Origin: Chlamydiales bacterium STE3
GTDB lineage: Bacteria > Chlamydiota > Chlamydiia > Chlamydiales > Parachlamydiaceae
DNA: 64,000 bases
Assembly (NCBI GenBank): GCA_011125455.1
Contig: VKHO01000041.1
Coordinates: 29,710-93,709, forward strand
Reading direction: 5' to 3'
Part shown: positions 24,553 through 33,800 of the stretch, piece after piece
Position numbering within the stretch: position 1 is the stretch's first letter
How the letters are laid out: each line of letters opens with the position of its first letter
Notes under the pieces: generated by a model
What the model saw: only the letters and a program-made list of their open reading frames with translations
Databases searched by the model: none
What the model was told of the DNA's origin: nothing
Translations under genes and position numbers: made by a program

Positions 24553-25602
24553 ATGCCGACTTTTGATCTTACCGAGTTAAAAAATTGGTTTCTTAAAGAA
24601 AAAAGGGATTTTCCGTGGAGAAAGAATTTGAATCCTTATGGAGTCTGGGTTTCCGAGGTGATGCTTCAGCAGACTCAAGCGGATGTGGTAGTCCCTTATT
24701 TTGAGCGTTGGATGAAGCGATATCCAAATGTAAAGGCTCTAGCCGAAAGCTCTTCCGAAGAGGTAATTAAGTACTGGGAGGGCTTAGGATATTATTCCAG
24801 AGCGCGTAACCTTCATTCCGGAGCAAAGCATATTGTTTCTTTCTTCAATGGGCAGCTGCCGGACACCCCTTCAGATCTAATGCGTATCAAAGGATTAGGG
24901 CCTTACACTGTGAATGCCCTTTTAAGCTTTGCTTTCCATAAAAAAGCGTTCCCTCTCGACGGAAACGCTATCAGAGTCTTAACCCGTTACTTTGCTTGCG
25001 GAGAAGATACTGCAAAGGCGTCTACATTATATAAATTAAGGGAAATGGGCGAAGCGCTTCTTCCAAAAGAAGAGCATTGGATCATTAGCGAAGCGTTTAT
25101 TGAGTTGGGGGCTACGATCTGCAGGAAGACCCCCGATTGTGGACGGTGCCCTCTTAAACAAAACTGTCAAGCCTATCTTCAAGGGACAACGCAAATGTTT
25201 CCTATCAAAAGCAAGAAGGTTTCTACTACTTTTTTAAAAAGAGCTGTAGCCGTTTTATTCCACCAGCAAAAGGTTCTCATTCGCAAAGCATCTGAAGGAG
25301 AAATCATGGCAGGGTTACACGAATTTCCCTATTTTACCATTGAAAGTGAGAGCGAGCTTGAGTTATTTAAAGCGAGAATTGAGCAAACTTATTCTGTAAG
25401 GATTCAGCTTTCTGCCCCATTAAAAAAGCAAAATCACTCTTTTACCCGTTACAGAGCGGAGCTTTTTCCTGTTTTGTTTCATGTGACACATTTTGAACCA
25501 CCACAGTCACATTACTGGTACTCCAAGGAACAATTACAAGCTGCAGCTTTTTCTTCAGGTCATCGACGCATTCTTTCCACAATCGAACATTTGCTTTTTT
25601 GA
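24553..25602 (+). CDS. mutY: Adenine DNA glycosylase MutY
   Basis: A 349-aa base-excision enzyme removing A mispaired with 8-oxoG. It shows FPWRKNLNPYGVWVSEVMLQQTQ (catalytic Glu in SEVMLQQT), the helix-hairpin-helix KGLGPYTVNAL and the catalytic Asp in FPLDGNAIRV. The 4Fe-4S cysteines appear as C-RKTPD-C-GR-C-PLKQN-C. The first spacing is five residues where MutY usually has six. The C-terminal NUDIX-like 8-oxoG recognition domain is present (KRAVAVLFHQQKVLIRK ... GLHEFPYF). Its 3' end overlaps the convergent glycosyltransferase gene by 43 bp. Confidence 0.93.
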   Translation: MPTFDLTELKNWFLKEKRDFPWRKNLNPYGVWVSEVMLQQTQADVVVPYFERWMKRYPNVKALAESSSEEVIKYWEGLGYYSRARNLHSGAKHIVSFFNGQLPDTPSDLMRIKGLGPYTVNALLSFAFHKKAFPLDGNAIRVLTRYFACGEDTAKASTLYKLREMGEALLPKEEHWIISEAFIELGATICRKTPDCGRCPLKQNCQAYLQGTTQMFPIKSKKVSTTFLKRAVAVLFHQQKVLIRKASEGEIMAGLHEFPYFTIESESELELFKARIEQTYSVRIQLSAPLKKQNHSFTRYRAELFPVLFHVTHFEPPQSHYWYSKEQLQAAAFSSGHRRILSTIEHLLF

Positions 25603-26330
25603 TTCATTTCATAAAGCTTAATGTATTTATAAAACGCTGTATGGCTATTATACATCGAAATTAAAAAGCCTTCGTAACCACCTAAAAAACCTTTTTTTAG
25701 GAAATAGCTCTTAAAAAAGGCAAAGTAGGCATGCAAAAGTGCTTTAAAAGGCGAAGAGCTTTTTTTACCACAATTTTGCAAGGCGAATAGGTGTGAGTAA
25801 GACTGCATTTTTGTTAAGAAATCTGCCACATTTTCGTAGGAGTAATGCACCAAGGGATGGCAGAGTTTTACCAACTTTAAATCCTTAACCATAATGGATT
25901 CATGAACTTGGGCTTCATTAAATGCTGTCTTTTCTCTATTGTAAAGCCTAATTTGGTAATCGGGATACCATCCACACCACTTAATGAATTTATCATTAAA
26001 TTTATTGTGTCGAGAAATGGCATAAACTGTTGAAGTATCCAAAGAAAGTTTTTGAATTTCTGCGACAAGTTCATCTGTTAAAATTTCATCACTATCTATT
26101 GATAAGATCCAATTATTAGAAGCTAAAGAAGAAGCTTCATTATGTGTGACTCCAAAGCCTTTAAAGGTGCCTTCTACGACCTTTACATTGGGAAATTGGC
26201 GGGCAATTTCAATTGTCTGATCTATTGAACCATTATCAAAGAGCAGAATTTCGTCAAACGCCGCACAAGATTTAAGGACTTCCGGCAAATATTTTTGGCT
26301 GTTTTTAGTGAGAACGGTAACGGTAATCAG
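25560..26330 (-). CDS. Family 2 glycosyltransferase (WaaE/KdtX-like), CTG start
   Basis: A 256-aa GT-A enzyme. The first strand and nucleotide-binding start is ITVTVLTKNSQKYLPEVLKS, followed by EILLFDNGSIDQT and the metal-binding DSDE in ILSIDSDEILTDEL. The standard-codon start (TTG at 26288) would delete the first beta strand. The frame upstream has no ATG, GTG or TTG back to its stop. The best-placed start is CTG at 26328-26330, seven bases after AGAGG and overlapping the TGA of the upstream peroxiredoxin. The C-terminal part (FFKSYFLKKGFLGGYEGFL) matches LPS-core enzymes of the WaaE/KdtX type. It is convergent with mutY and overlaps its 3' end. Confidence 0.82.
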   Translation of the reverse strand: MITVTVLTKNSQKYLPEVLKSCAAFDEILLFDNGSIDQTIEIARQFPNVKVVEGTFKGFGVTHNEASSLASNNWILSIDSDEILTDELVAEIQKLSLDTSTVYAISRHNKFNDKFIKWCGWYPDYQIRLYNREKTAFNEAQVHESIMVKDLKLVKLCHPLVHYSYENVADFLTKMQSYSHLFALQNCGKKSSSPFKALLHAYFAFFKSYFLKKGFLGGYEGFLISMYNSHTAFYKYIKLYEMNQKSKCSIVERMRR

Positions 26331-26782
26331 GCTAATACCTCTTCTATTGCTTTCAGTACTCTTTGCACATGATCGCTCACATCTACAGGGCTTTCAAGCC
26401 AAAGAATGACTCCCTCGCTGTCACAGATAAAGGTGGTACGTACAATATGGTTGCTGCTGTCTAAAATACCGCATTTTGCGGAAAATTCTTTTTTTTCATC
26501 TGATAACAAAGGAAAGTTGAGCTCATATTTTTCCATGAATTCGAGGTGACTTTTGGGACTATCAGGACTTACGCCAAAAACACTAATTTCAATCTCATCA
26601 AAGCTACCCATCACATCGCGAAAAGAGCAAGCTTCTTTGGTACAACCAGGAGTGCCATCTTTGGGATAAAAATATAAAACAAAAGGAGCTCCTAGTAAGT
26701 CTTCTTTTGTAATTTCCTCCCCGTCAAGACCTTTACATGTAAAAGAAGGAAGATCATCGCCAATGTTGAGCAGCTGGTGCAT
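26327..26782 (-). CDS. bcp: Thiol peroxidase, BCP-type peroxiredoxin
   Basis: The 151-aa protein has the thioredoxin-fold motif FVLYFYPKDGTPGCTKEACSFRD. The peroxidatic Cys lies in PGCTKEAC and the resolving Cys five positions later, the atypical 2-Cys BCP/PrxQ layout. It reduces hydrogen and organic peroxides using thioredoxin. The stop TGA overlaps the proposed CTG start of the glycosyltransferase, suggesting coupled translation. Confidence 0.93.
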   Translation of the reverse strand: MHQLLNIGDDLPSFTCKGLDGEEITKEDLLGAPFVLYFYPKDGTPGCTKEACSFRDVMGSFDEIEISVFGVSPDSPKSHLEFMEKYELNFPLLSDEKKEFSAKCGILDSSNHIVRTTFICDSEGVILWLESPVDVSDHVQRVLKAIEEVLA

Positions 26783-26957
26783 TTTTAATCCTTTTATACG
26801 TCATTCAAAAAATGTATTTTTTCACCAATACCTATTAAAAGCAAATGGAGGTTTCTAAGTAAATCACACAATTTACATACAACGTGATGGCAATATGAAT
26901 TCTTTATCTTGGGCCTGAGATAACAGGAGAAAAAAACTTAGCCCCCTTGCACTTTTA

Positions 26958-27740
26958 TTAATCAACAACACCGGACTCTTTAAGCAGTTGCTTAACTCTT
27001 AAGATGCGCTGTTCGAGGGCTATTTTTGGTTCACAAATAAGATAAGCAAATGGGTAAAAAAAATGATCTTTTTCTACCCAACCGACAAACCAACCAGCTT
27101 CGAAAGCATTACTATCCGGTTTAACAGAGCCACTCCATCCCGTTTTGCCAAATAATTTCTCTCCTCTAGGAAGCTCCTCTTTGAACAAGATAGCTTTCGT
27201 CATTTCAATGGCATGTTTAGAAATAGGCAACTCTTCTTTCACCATCTTTTGAATAAATCGGGCTTGCTCTTTTGGAGAAATCTTTAAGGAGCCGTTGACC
27301 CATACAGGATTCGTTTTCTCAATTGGGAGCAAATTCTCCGATATATCCTGATTTCCATAATCGAAAGAAGTTAAATAGCTCTTTATTGTTTCTGGACCTA
27401 GTTTTGATGCTATTTCCTTAGAATACCAAATACAGGAAGAGTGCATCCACGATTTAGGATTTTGTGGTGTTTTCCATGATGCGAGATAATCGTCATATCC
27501 TTCTTGAAAATCCAAAGTTGGGCAAAGCTCATCTTTTAAAAGGCTTAAGTCATAGCCCATCAAACTGAGCGCAATCTTAAATGTGGAGCAAGGCGTCATC
27601 CGGTCACTAACATGAGAGCCGAGCTCACATATAACCCTCTCAGAGGCAGCATTAATAACAATGAAATTTTCTTCTGCAGAACAGATACACAGCCAAAACA
27701 TTAGGCATAAGACAAACAAGAAATGCAACTTACCTATCAT
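26958..27740 (-). CDS. Class D (OXA-type) serine beta-lactamase
   Basis: A 260-aa protein with a signal peptide (about 1-22, ending CICSAEE). All class D motifs are in place: S52-T-F-K55 (nucleophile and the lysine that is carboxylated), SCI at 102-104 (the SxV position) followed by WYSKE, FDYGN at 126-130, PVWVNGSLKISPKEQ, and KTG at 199-201 in FGKTGWSGS. This pattern separates class D from PBPs and from BlaR sensors, which carry extra membrane segments. It should hydrolyse penicillins in the periplasm. It lies between the giant proteins and the peroxiredoxin gene on the same strand, 105 bp after the giant gene. Confidence 0.88.
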   Translation of the reverse strand: MIGKLHFLFVLCLMFWLCICSAEENFIVINAASERVICELGSHVSDRMTPCSTFKIALSLMGYDLSLLKDELCPTLDFQEGYDDYLASWKTPQNPKSWMHSSCIWYSKEIASKLGPETIKSYLTSFDYGNQDISENLLPIEKTNPVWVNGSLKISPKEQARFIQKMVKEELPISKHAIEMTKAILFKEELPRGEKLFGKTGWSGSVKPDSNAFEAGWFVGWVEKDHFFYPFAYLICEPKIALEQRILRVKQLLKESGVVD

Positions 27741-27845
27741 TAGAAGCTTCCTCTTAAGTTCGAAATATTATGATTCAAAAATACACTTTACAAATTGTTC
27801 CTTAAAGACACTCTTAATGGAGACATTACGGATGCTAAGCACTAC

Positions 27846-30800
27846 CTATTTCCCTCCTTTTTTCTTGGACCTCGCACCATGTGCATTTTTGACGGTTGTT
27901 TCTAAGGGAATCTTCTTTTTTCCTTTCTTTGCGCCCATTTTAAGCAAACACGTAGCTAGCTCTGTGTAACGGTTCTCTAAAGCAATATCCAAAGGAGTTT
28001 CCCCAGAGTCGTTTTCCATATTGATCACCCCATAAAACTTTTGATGCTTGTCGATATGCCGCAAAAAACAGAGAGAGATCACCCGGTTGTTGTTTCTTAT
28101 AGCGCGATGCAAAGGAGTATCGCCCTTTTCGTCTTTGATGTTAAGAGGGTAACCAAACCTCAGCAGCTCTAAGGCCATTTTTTTTTGCTTATTACTGGCG
28201 CAATAATGTAAGGCATTGGGGCCTCGCTCTAAAGGGTTGATCAAAGCATCATCATGCTTCAAAAAAAGGGGGCAGGATATGATGCTGAGAACCATTTGTG
28301 CGTTCGTTATTTGATTGTGGTCAAGAGCAGTTTCTAAAGCATTGCGATTTAGGGAGTCTCTTAAAAGAGGATTTGCACCATGTTTTAAAATATGATGAAC
28401 AATTTCATGATGCTTTTTTTGACAAGCGATCAAAAGAGGGGTCAACCCTTGCGTATTATAGGAATTATAGAGCATAGCTAAAGTCTCTTCTTTAGCAGCA
28501 AACTTAAAAGTATAAATTTCGGAAAGTGCCACAAAAGATTCAGTTAATCCCTCACTTGCACAGAAAAAGAGAAGGGGGAAAACTTGCATTTTCTCAGTTA
28601 CCAAAATATTTAGTAAAAAACACATCCCACTTTTACAAGCAATTTTCTGAGGTGTTACCTTCTTATTATTCTGAATGAGAGGATCCGCTTTTGCTTCGAT
28701 CAATTTTTTAGCAATCTCAATCATTGTTTTTGGAGACACAATTTTCTGATGGGCATAAGCTGAAGCAATATAATGCAAAAGTGTATTGCCTTCTCGATCT
28801 TGCAAATTAGGACAATGCCCTTGCTCCCAGATTTTTTGAAAAAAGCTTAATTTCCCTAATGCAAGAGGCAAATGAAATAGAGTTAACCCATGAGCTAAAA
28901 TAATTTCGCAAATGTTAAATAGCTGCTTAGGATCAATGTTTTTTTCGTAAAGGTTGTAAAGAGCCATGTATTGCTCTTCGGAAACATCATTTAATGCAAC
29001 AGATAGCATATTCGCTAGGGTTTCATTGCTTAAATGGTTCTTGCAAGCCGCAAAAAACTTTTTGACAAGATCTATGCGCCCTTTAGCACAGGCAATCTCA
29101 AAAAATGTATGTTGATAGCTTGTATCTGTAAGCATCCCGGGAGCATTTTCACATAGCCATAAAACGATCTTATCGGCCTGATGCCAACAGGCCAAATGCA
29201 AGACACTAAAATGTGGCAATAGAGGTTGGTCCCATTGCAAATTACAACTTTTAAAGCTTTCTAAGTCATCTTCTAGCAAGCTTTTGACAGCAGAGTTTAA
29301 AACATTTCTTTTTTCAAAATCTAGATAAGAAAAATTTTCATGAAACTCTACCAGATCATAATAGGAAGATTCCTTCTCCGGCAAAGGCTTTTCAGGAAGG
29401 GGTAGAGAGTAAAGAGTCTTTAATTGAGCGTCAGTATAAAAAACTAAATCATGAGCATTGATTAAGCACTCATTAGAAAGAAGTCTTAAAGAGTTTTTAT
29501 GCCTCTCTTCTAAATTTGCAAAAGAAATTTTAGCAATAAAATGGTAAATGCGGAGGAAACTCACCCCTTTTCTTTCTGGATTTAATGGATAGGCTGCATT
29601 GCGTAATTGCTGTTCAGAATTAAGCATTAAAATAAGGTTTTTTAAAGCGGAAATAAAGCTATCAATATCTAAATGCCATTGCTTCCATTCTGACGATAGC
29701 ACAATAAAAGTTTGATGAACGATTGTCTGGTAACATTTTAAACGACTTTCCACAGATTCCCTATCGCGAATCGAGTAGTAGCGGTGAAATAGTGTTTTAA
29801 AATCGCTTTTTCCTTGATGAAAGTTGGAGAAATGTTTTTGGCCATCAGACAGGTAGCTATTCAAAAACGTAGTAGAGAGCTGCCGATGATGGAGGTAGTT
29901 GAGGTAAATTTTTTGCCAAAAGCAGCCCTCAAATTTGCTCGTAAAAGGCAAATTTAAGGAATGTTCCAGAAGAGATCGGTATATCCCATTTAACGCATCT
30001 ATTTCGACAACATAGCTTTGATATTTACGTAAATACTCACGCACTTTTTCAATAGTTACTGAAGAAATTGTCGCTTTTAATAGCGAATCACAAACACGTA
30101 AAACCACAGAATTTTTAACAGTCCCATTTAAATTCTTCCATTCATCAGAGGAATATTTTAATGGCTGTTGTGTCATTGCGCTCAAATGATTGGTTATCCA
30201 AGCACTTGCAGGATCAACTATAAAAATGTAGGGCTGTAGGGAAATAGGCCTATCTTTTTCAATAAGAATTCCTCCGCCTTTTTTCAAAAAAAGGCTTCCA
30301 TGGTTAATTTCAAAAAGATAGGTTTTTACCAATAATTCAATTTTGTACTCCTCCGCACAAAATTTAAATAGGAAGGAAGCGATCTCTTCAAAAAGGGTAT
30401 AGAGGGAGCCAATAGAAACTTTTTCTGCATCAGTATCTGCTAATAGCCGAGCAGCAGATTCAAAAATCCTTTCGCAACTGCGCAGTAGCAACAAACATAT
30501 CAGTGCCTCATCTTTTTTTAGAGAAAACTTTTCACTTAGTGCGCTATGTATATTTTTAATATGGTCAAGAAAGGGAACTTCAAAACCTTGATTTTTCTCA
30601 AGAAGGAGCAAATAAATCTGCAAACTTGCATAATAGGCTTCTTCGAATTGATTTAAATTCCCGTGATAAAGGTGCACATTCTTTTGAAATAAGAAAAGCG
30701 CTTCTATCAGGCATGATGAATCCAGGGTTGAAGACATTTGTTTTAGTTTGGAAATGATCAATTGAGCAAGGGTGAGTCCAAATTTTTGTGGATTTAAAAA

Positions 30801-33800
30801 CGGCATCAACTTCTCATGCGTTAAAATTGCTAAAATAGCGCCTTCTATATAGGTTGATGTTGAGCAGGAACTTTTTTTAAGCACCTCAATTAGTTGTTCT
30901 TGATTTTCTTTAAATTGCTCTAAAAATGCTTCGTTCCAATTTCCTCTCTGTTGGTAGATACGATAAATGAGTCTCATAGTTAAAAAATAACTAGGTCGTG
31001 TCTCTTCATTATAAAGCAGGAGAACACATTCTAATAAAATCGACGATGAAGGATTTTCTGTTTCGTTCAAAAGCTTTTCAACAAATTCTTTTTTATTTGT
31101 GAGCCATTTTGTTCTTTTTACACGAAGTTTTTTGACAAAATAGCAGCAGAGCTCTTCTGTTTTTTCAACTAAATCTTTTGAATGTTTTTGTAGATTGGCA
31201 TTATTCATACACAGTAGAGCAGCTTCCTGCAGGCAAAGTTGCTCACTACTCTCCAAAAAGCAGTGTAAAAATTTTAACTCTTTCCAACCAGGGCGATCCA
31301 AATGTTCAGTAACCATCGGTAAGGCTGCATTGCGGAATTTTATCACCAAAGATAAAACTTTGAGAGAGAGAGCTTTTGATTCCCTCTTCTGGGCTATTTC
31401 TCCTAGAAAGGTTGTATATAATTTTACAAAGTTGTGCTTTTCGTCTAACTTAAGCGCTTGCCTTTCGATAATAGAAACAAACTGCTGACTAGCAATAGTC
31501 TTAAGAAGGAGATTGATACAACATGATTTTAACTGAATAAGCTTGGAGAGGCTTTGACAGATCTCTGTTAGTGAAATAGTTTCTAATTGCTGCAGCAGGA
31601 GGTTAATTGACAGCTCAGTCAAGCCAAGTTTCTCAATAGCCTCTTCATTCTTAAGAAGATTATGAAAACAAGTCGCGAAAGAGAGATACCCTTTACCAAC
31701 GAGAGCAAAAGCAAATTTCGTTTCTATTTCAGACAATACTTCTTTTTTAACTAACTCTTGCGCGTAATCAAGAGCTATTGGATCAACACTTTCATTCATT
31801 TGATTTAGATGAAATCTCAAAAAAAGTTCTTGATCACCTTGGTGATTACAATGCAAGATACATTCTTTCCAAAAAGCTTGCCAAAACGGCTCACAAAAAT
31901 GTTGTGTGAATGAATAAATCCGCACAAAAAACTTGCTTTCTGCATAGCCTAAAAGAAAGTAGAGGGCCTGAGAGACCTCTTCTAAAGAGGAGAGCTTTTC
32001 CCACGCTTTACCGTCTAGTAGGCTAAAAATCCAAAGGAGCTCATCTTGTTGTTTCTGCCGTAAGAGTTGGATCAAAATGGTTTGCCAGCAAGATCCCTCT
32101 AAGTAGCAAGAAAACAGCGGTAAAGCTTTTTTTGCACAAAATTGCAAAACTCCTGACTGCTGAAAACCATATGAGATCATCTCACTAATCAAGTGAACCG
32201 ATTCATTTTTTGCGCCAAAAGAGATTTTACAGGCATGCGCACTTAGCAATAACTGAAAGGCCTTTTCTTTTTGATTGTTTTGCCATAATGCTAAAAGCAT
32301 TTTTAAAAGATGGGGGCTAATCAATCCCCTCTGCTTACTGTGGAAAGAAGATTCAGGGAGCCAGTAGTGATTAAGAATGGTTAAATAGGTTGTCGAAAAC
32401 AGAAGAACCGACGATGGATGTTCAAAATCGATACAACCAATAATTTCTGTAATAAGAGCAAATACAGTGTGTTGAATAGAAGCTTTTTCTTGCTTACTCT
32501 CATTTAAAGAAAGAAGCTGTCCTTCGAGCTTTAAGGTAAGAAAATAGCCAAGATCTTCTTTTAGATATTTTCGAAAGTAGGGTTTCTTCAGAATCTTCTC
32601 AACCCCTGAAAGTTGTTCTCGTGAAAGAAGAGCATGGAGTAACTTCTTTAAGGCCTCTTGAAAGTCTTTGTGATTGGCAATTCGAGGATCTTCTAGTAAA
32701 AAGATTGCCAGCTCTTCCGATTCCTGCCATTTTGCTTCTTCAATTTTGCGCATAAAAGTGGCAACTTTTATAAATGCCTTATCCTCGGAGGAAAGCAGAT
32801 TTTTCCAAGAAGTGGGATAGGAAAATTCAGAATGTTCCGCATAGAACTTAGTGACTTTCTCTTTTATTTGCTCACTGTATTCGGGAGGCACAAGCTCTTC
32901 ACCTAAAATCTCTAGAATATCATGGATTTTTTCTGGCATTTCAGTGAGCTGATCTAACAATTGTAAAGCCATTGAGAATCCTGTTAAACGAGCTTCGTGA
33001 GACAATTGCCGTGAGAAAAAGTAGTTTCCCCAAAGTTCCAGCCTTTGTAAAAGATTCTCTTTTTCCTTAAAGGCTGAGGAGACAATGAGATAATAGTTGG
33101 AGTGATTTTGTAACGCATTTTTAAGTTCAGCTTGGCCCAGAACCTCTTCTACCAACTTTTTATCTTCGGCTATATCGGGAATGAATTGTCTAGCTTGAGG
33201 ATCTGCCAATGCTTGATGATCGTTACTTCTAATTAAAGCTTTAAAAAGAATTGGAAGTTGTTCTTTCTTTTCTAACCGTTTTAATTCTTTCCAAGCTTCA
33301 TGAAGTGAAATAAGCTTGTGATCGTAGAGAAAGAACACGTAGTCATTACGCTCTGTCCCCACTTCATTTTCAAAGGCTATGAGCTTTTGTTTAGAAAGTT
33401 GTAAAATCGTTTCTAATCGAGATAGGAAAAAGTCCTTTTCGGCTCCCTCTAAACACCAAATCCAGAAAGAATTTAATAGCAAAATAGCCTTAAAAGGAGG
33501 GGCTATATCATTTAAAGCTAATGTAAAAAGACAGCCTATTTTCTGGAGGTAAGGGCAAGAATTGTGCAAGAAATCGCCTTGCCATTTTTGAAATGAGGTA
33601 TCTAGATGTTCATTAAAGGCTTTTTCTTTGAGAAATGTGGAAAAAATGTTAAAGAGTAATGCCTTTAGCTTAGGGTTGGACTCATTCAGTAACGCTTCAA
33701 AGAGATTGGATGGATAAGATAATGGTAAAAGGTGAAAAGAAAGCAAAAACCCTTTATGAGCCAATGTAACGCGAAAACCTTCTTCCAAGTGCATGCTACG

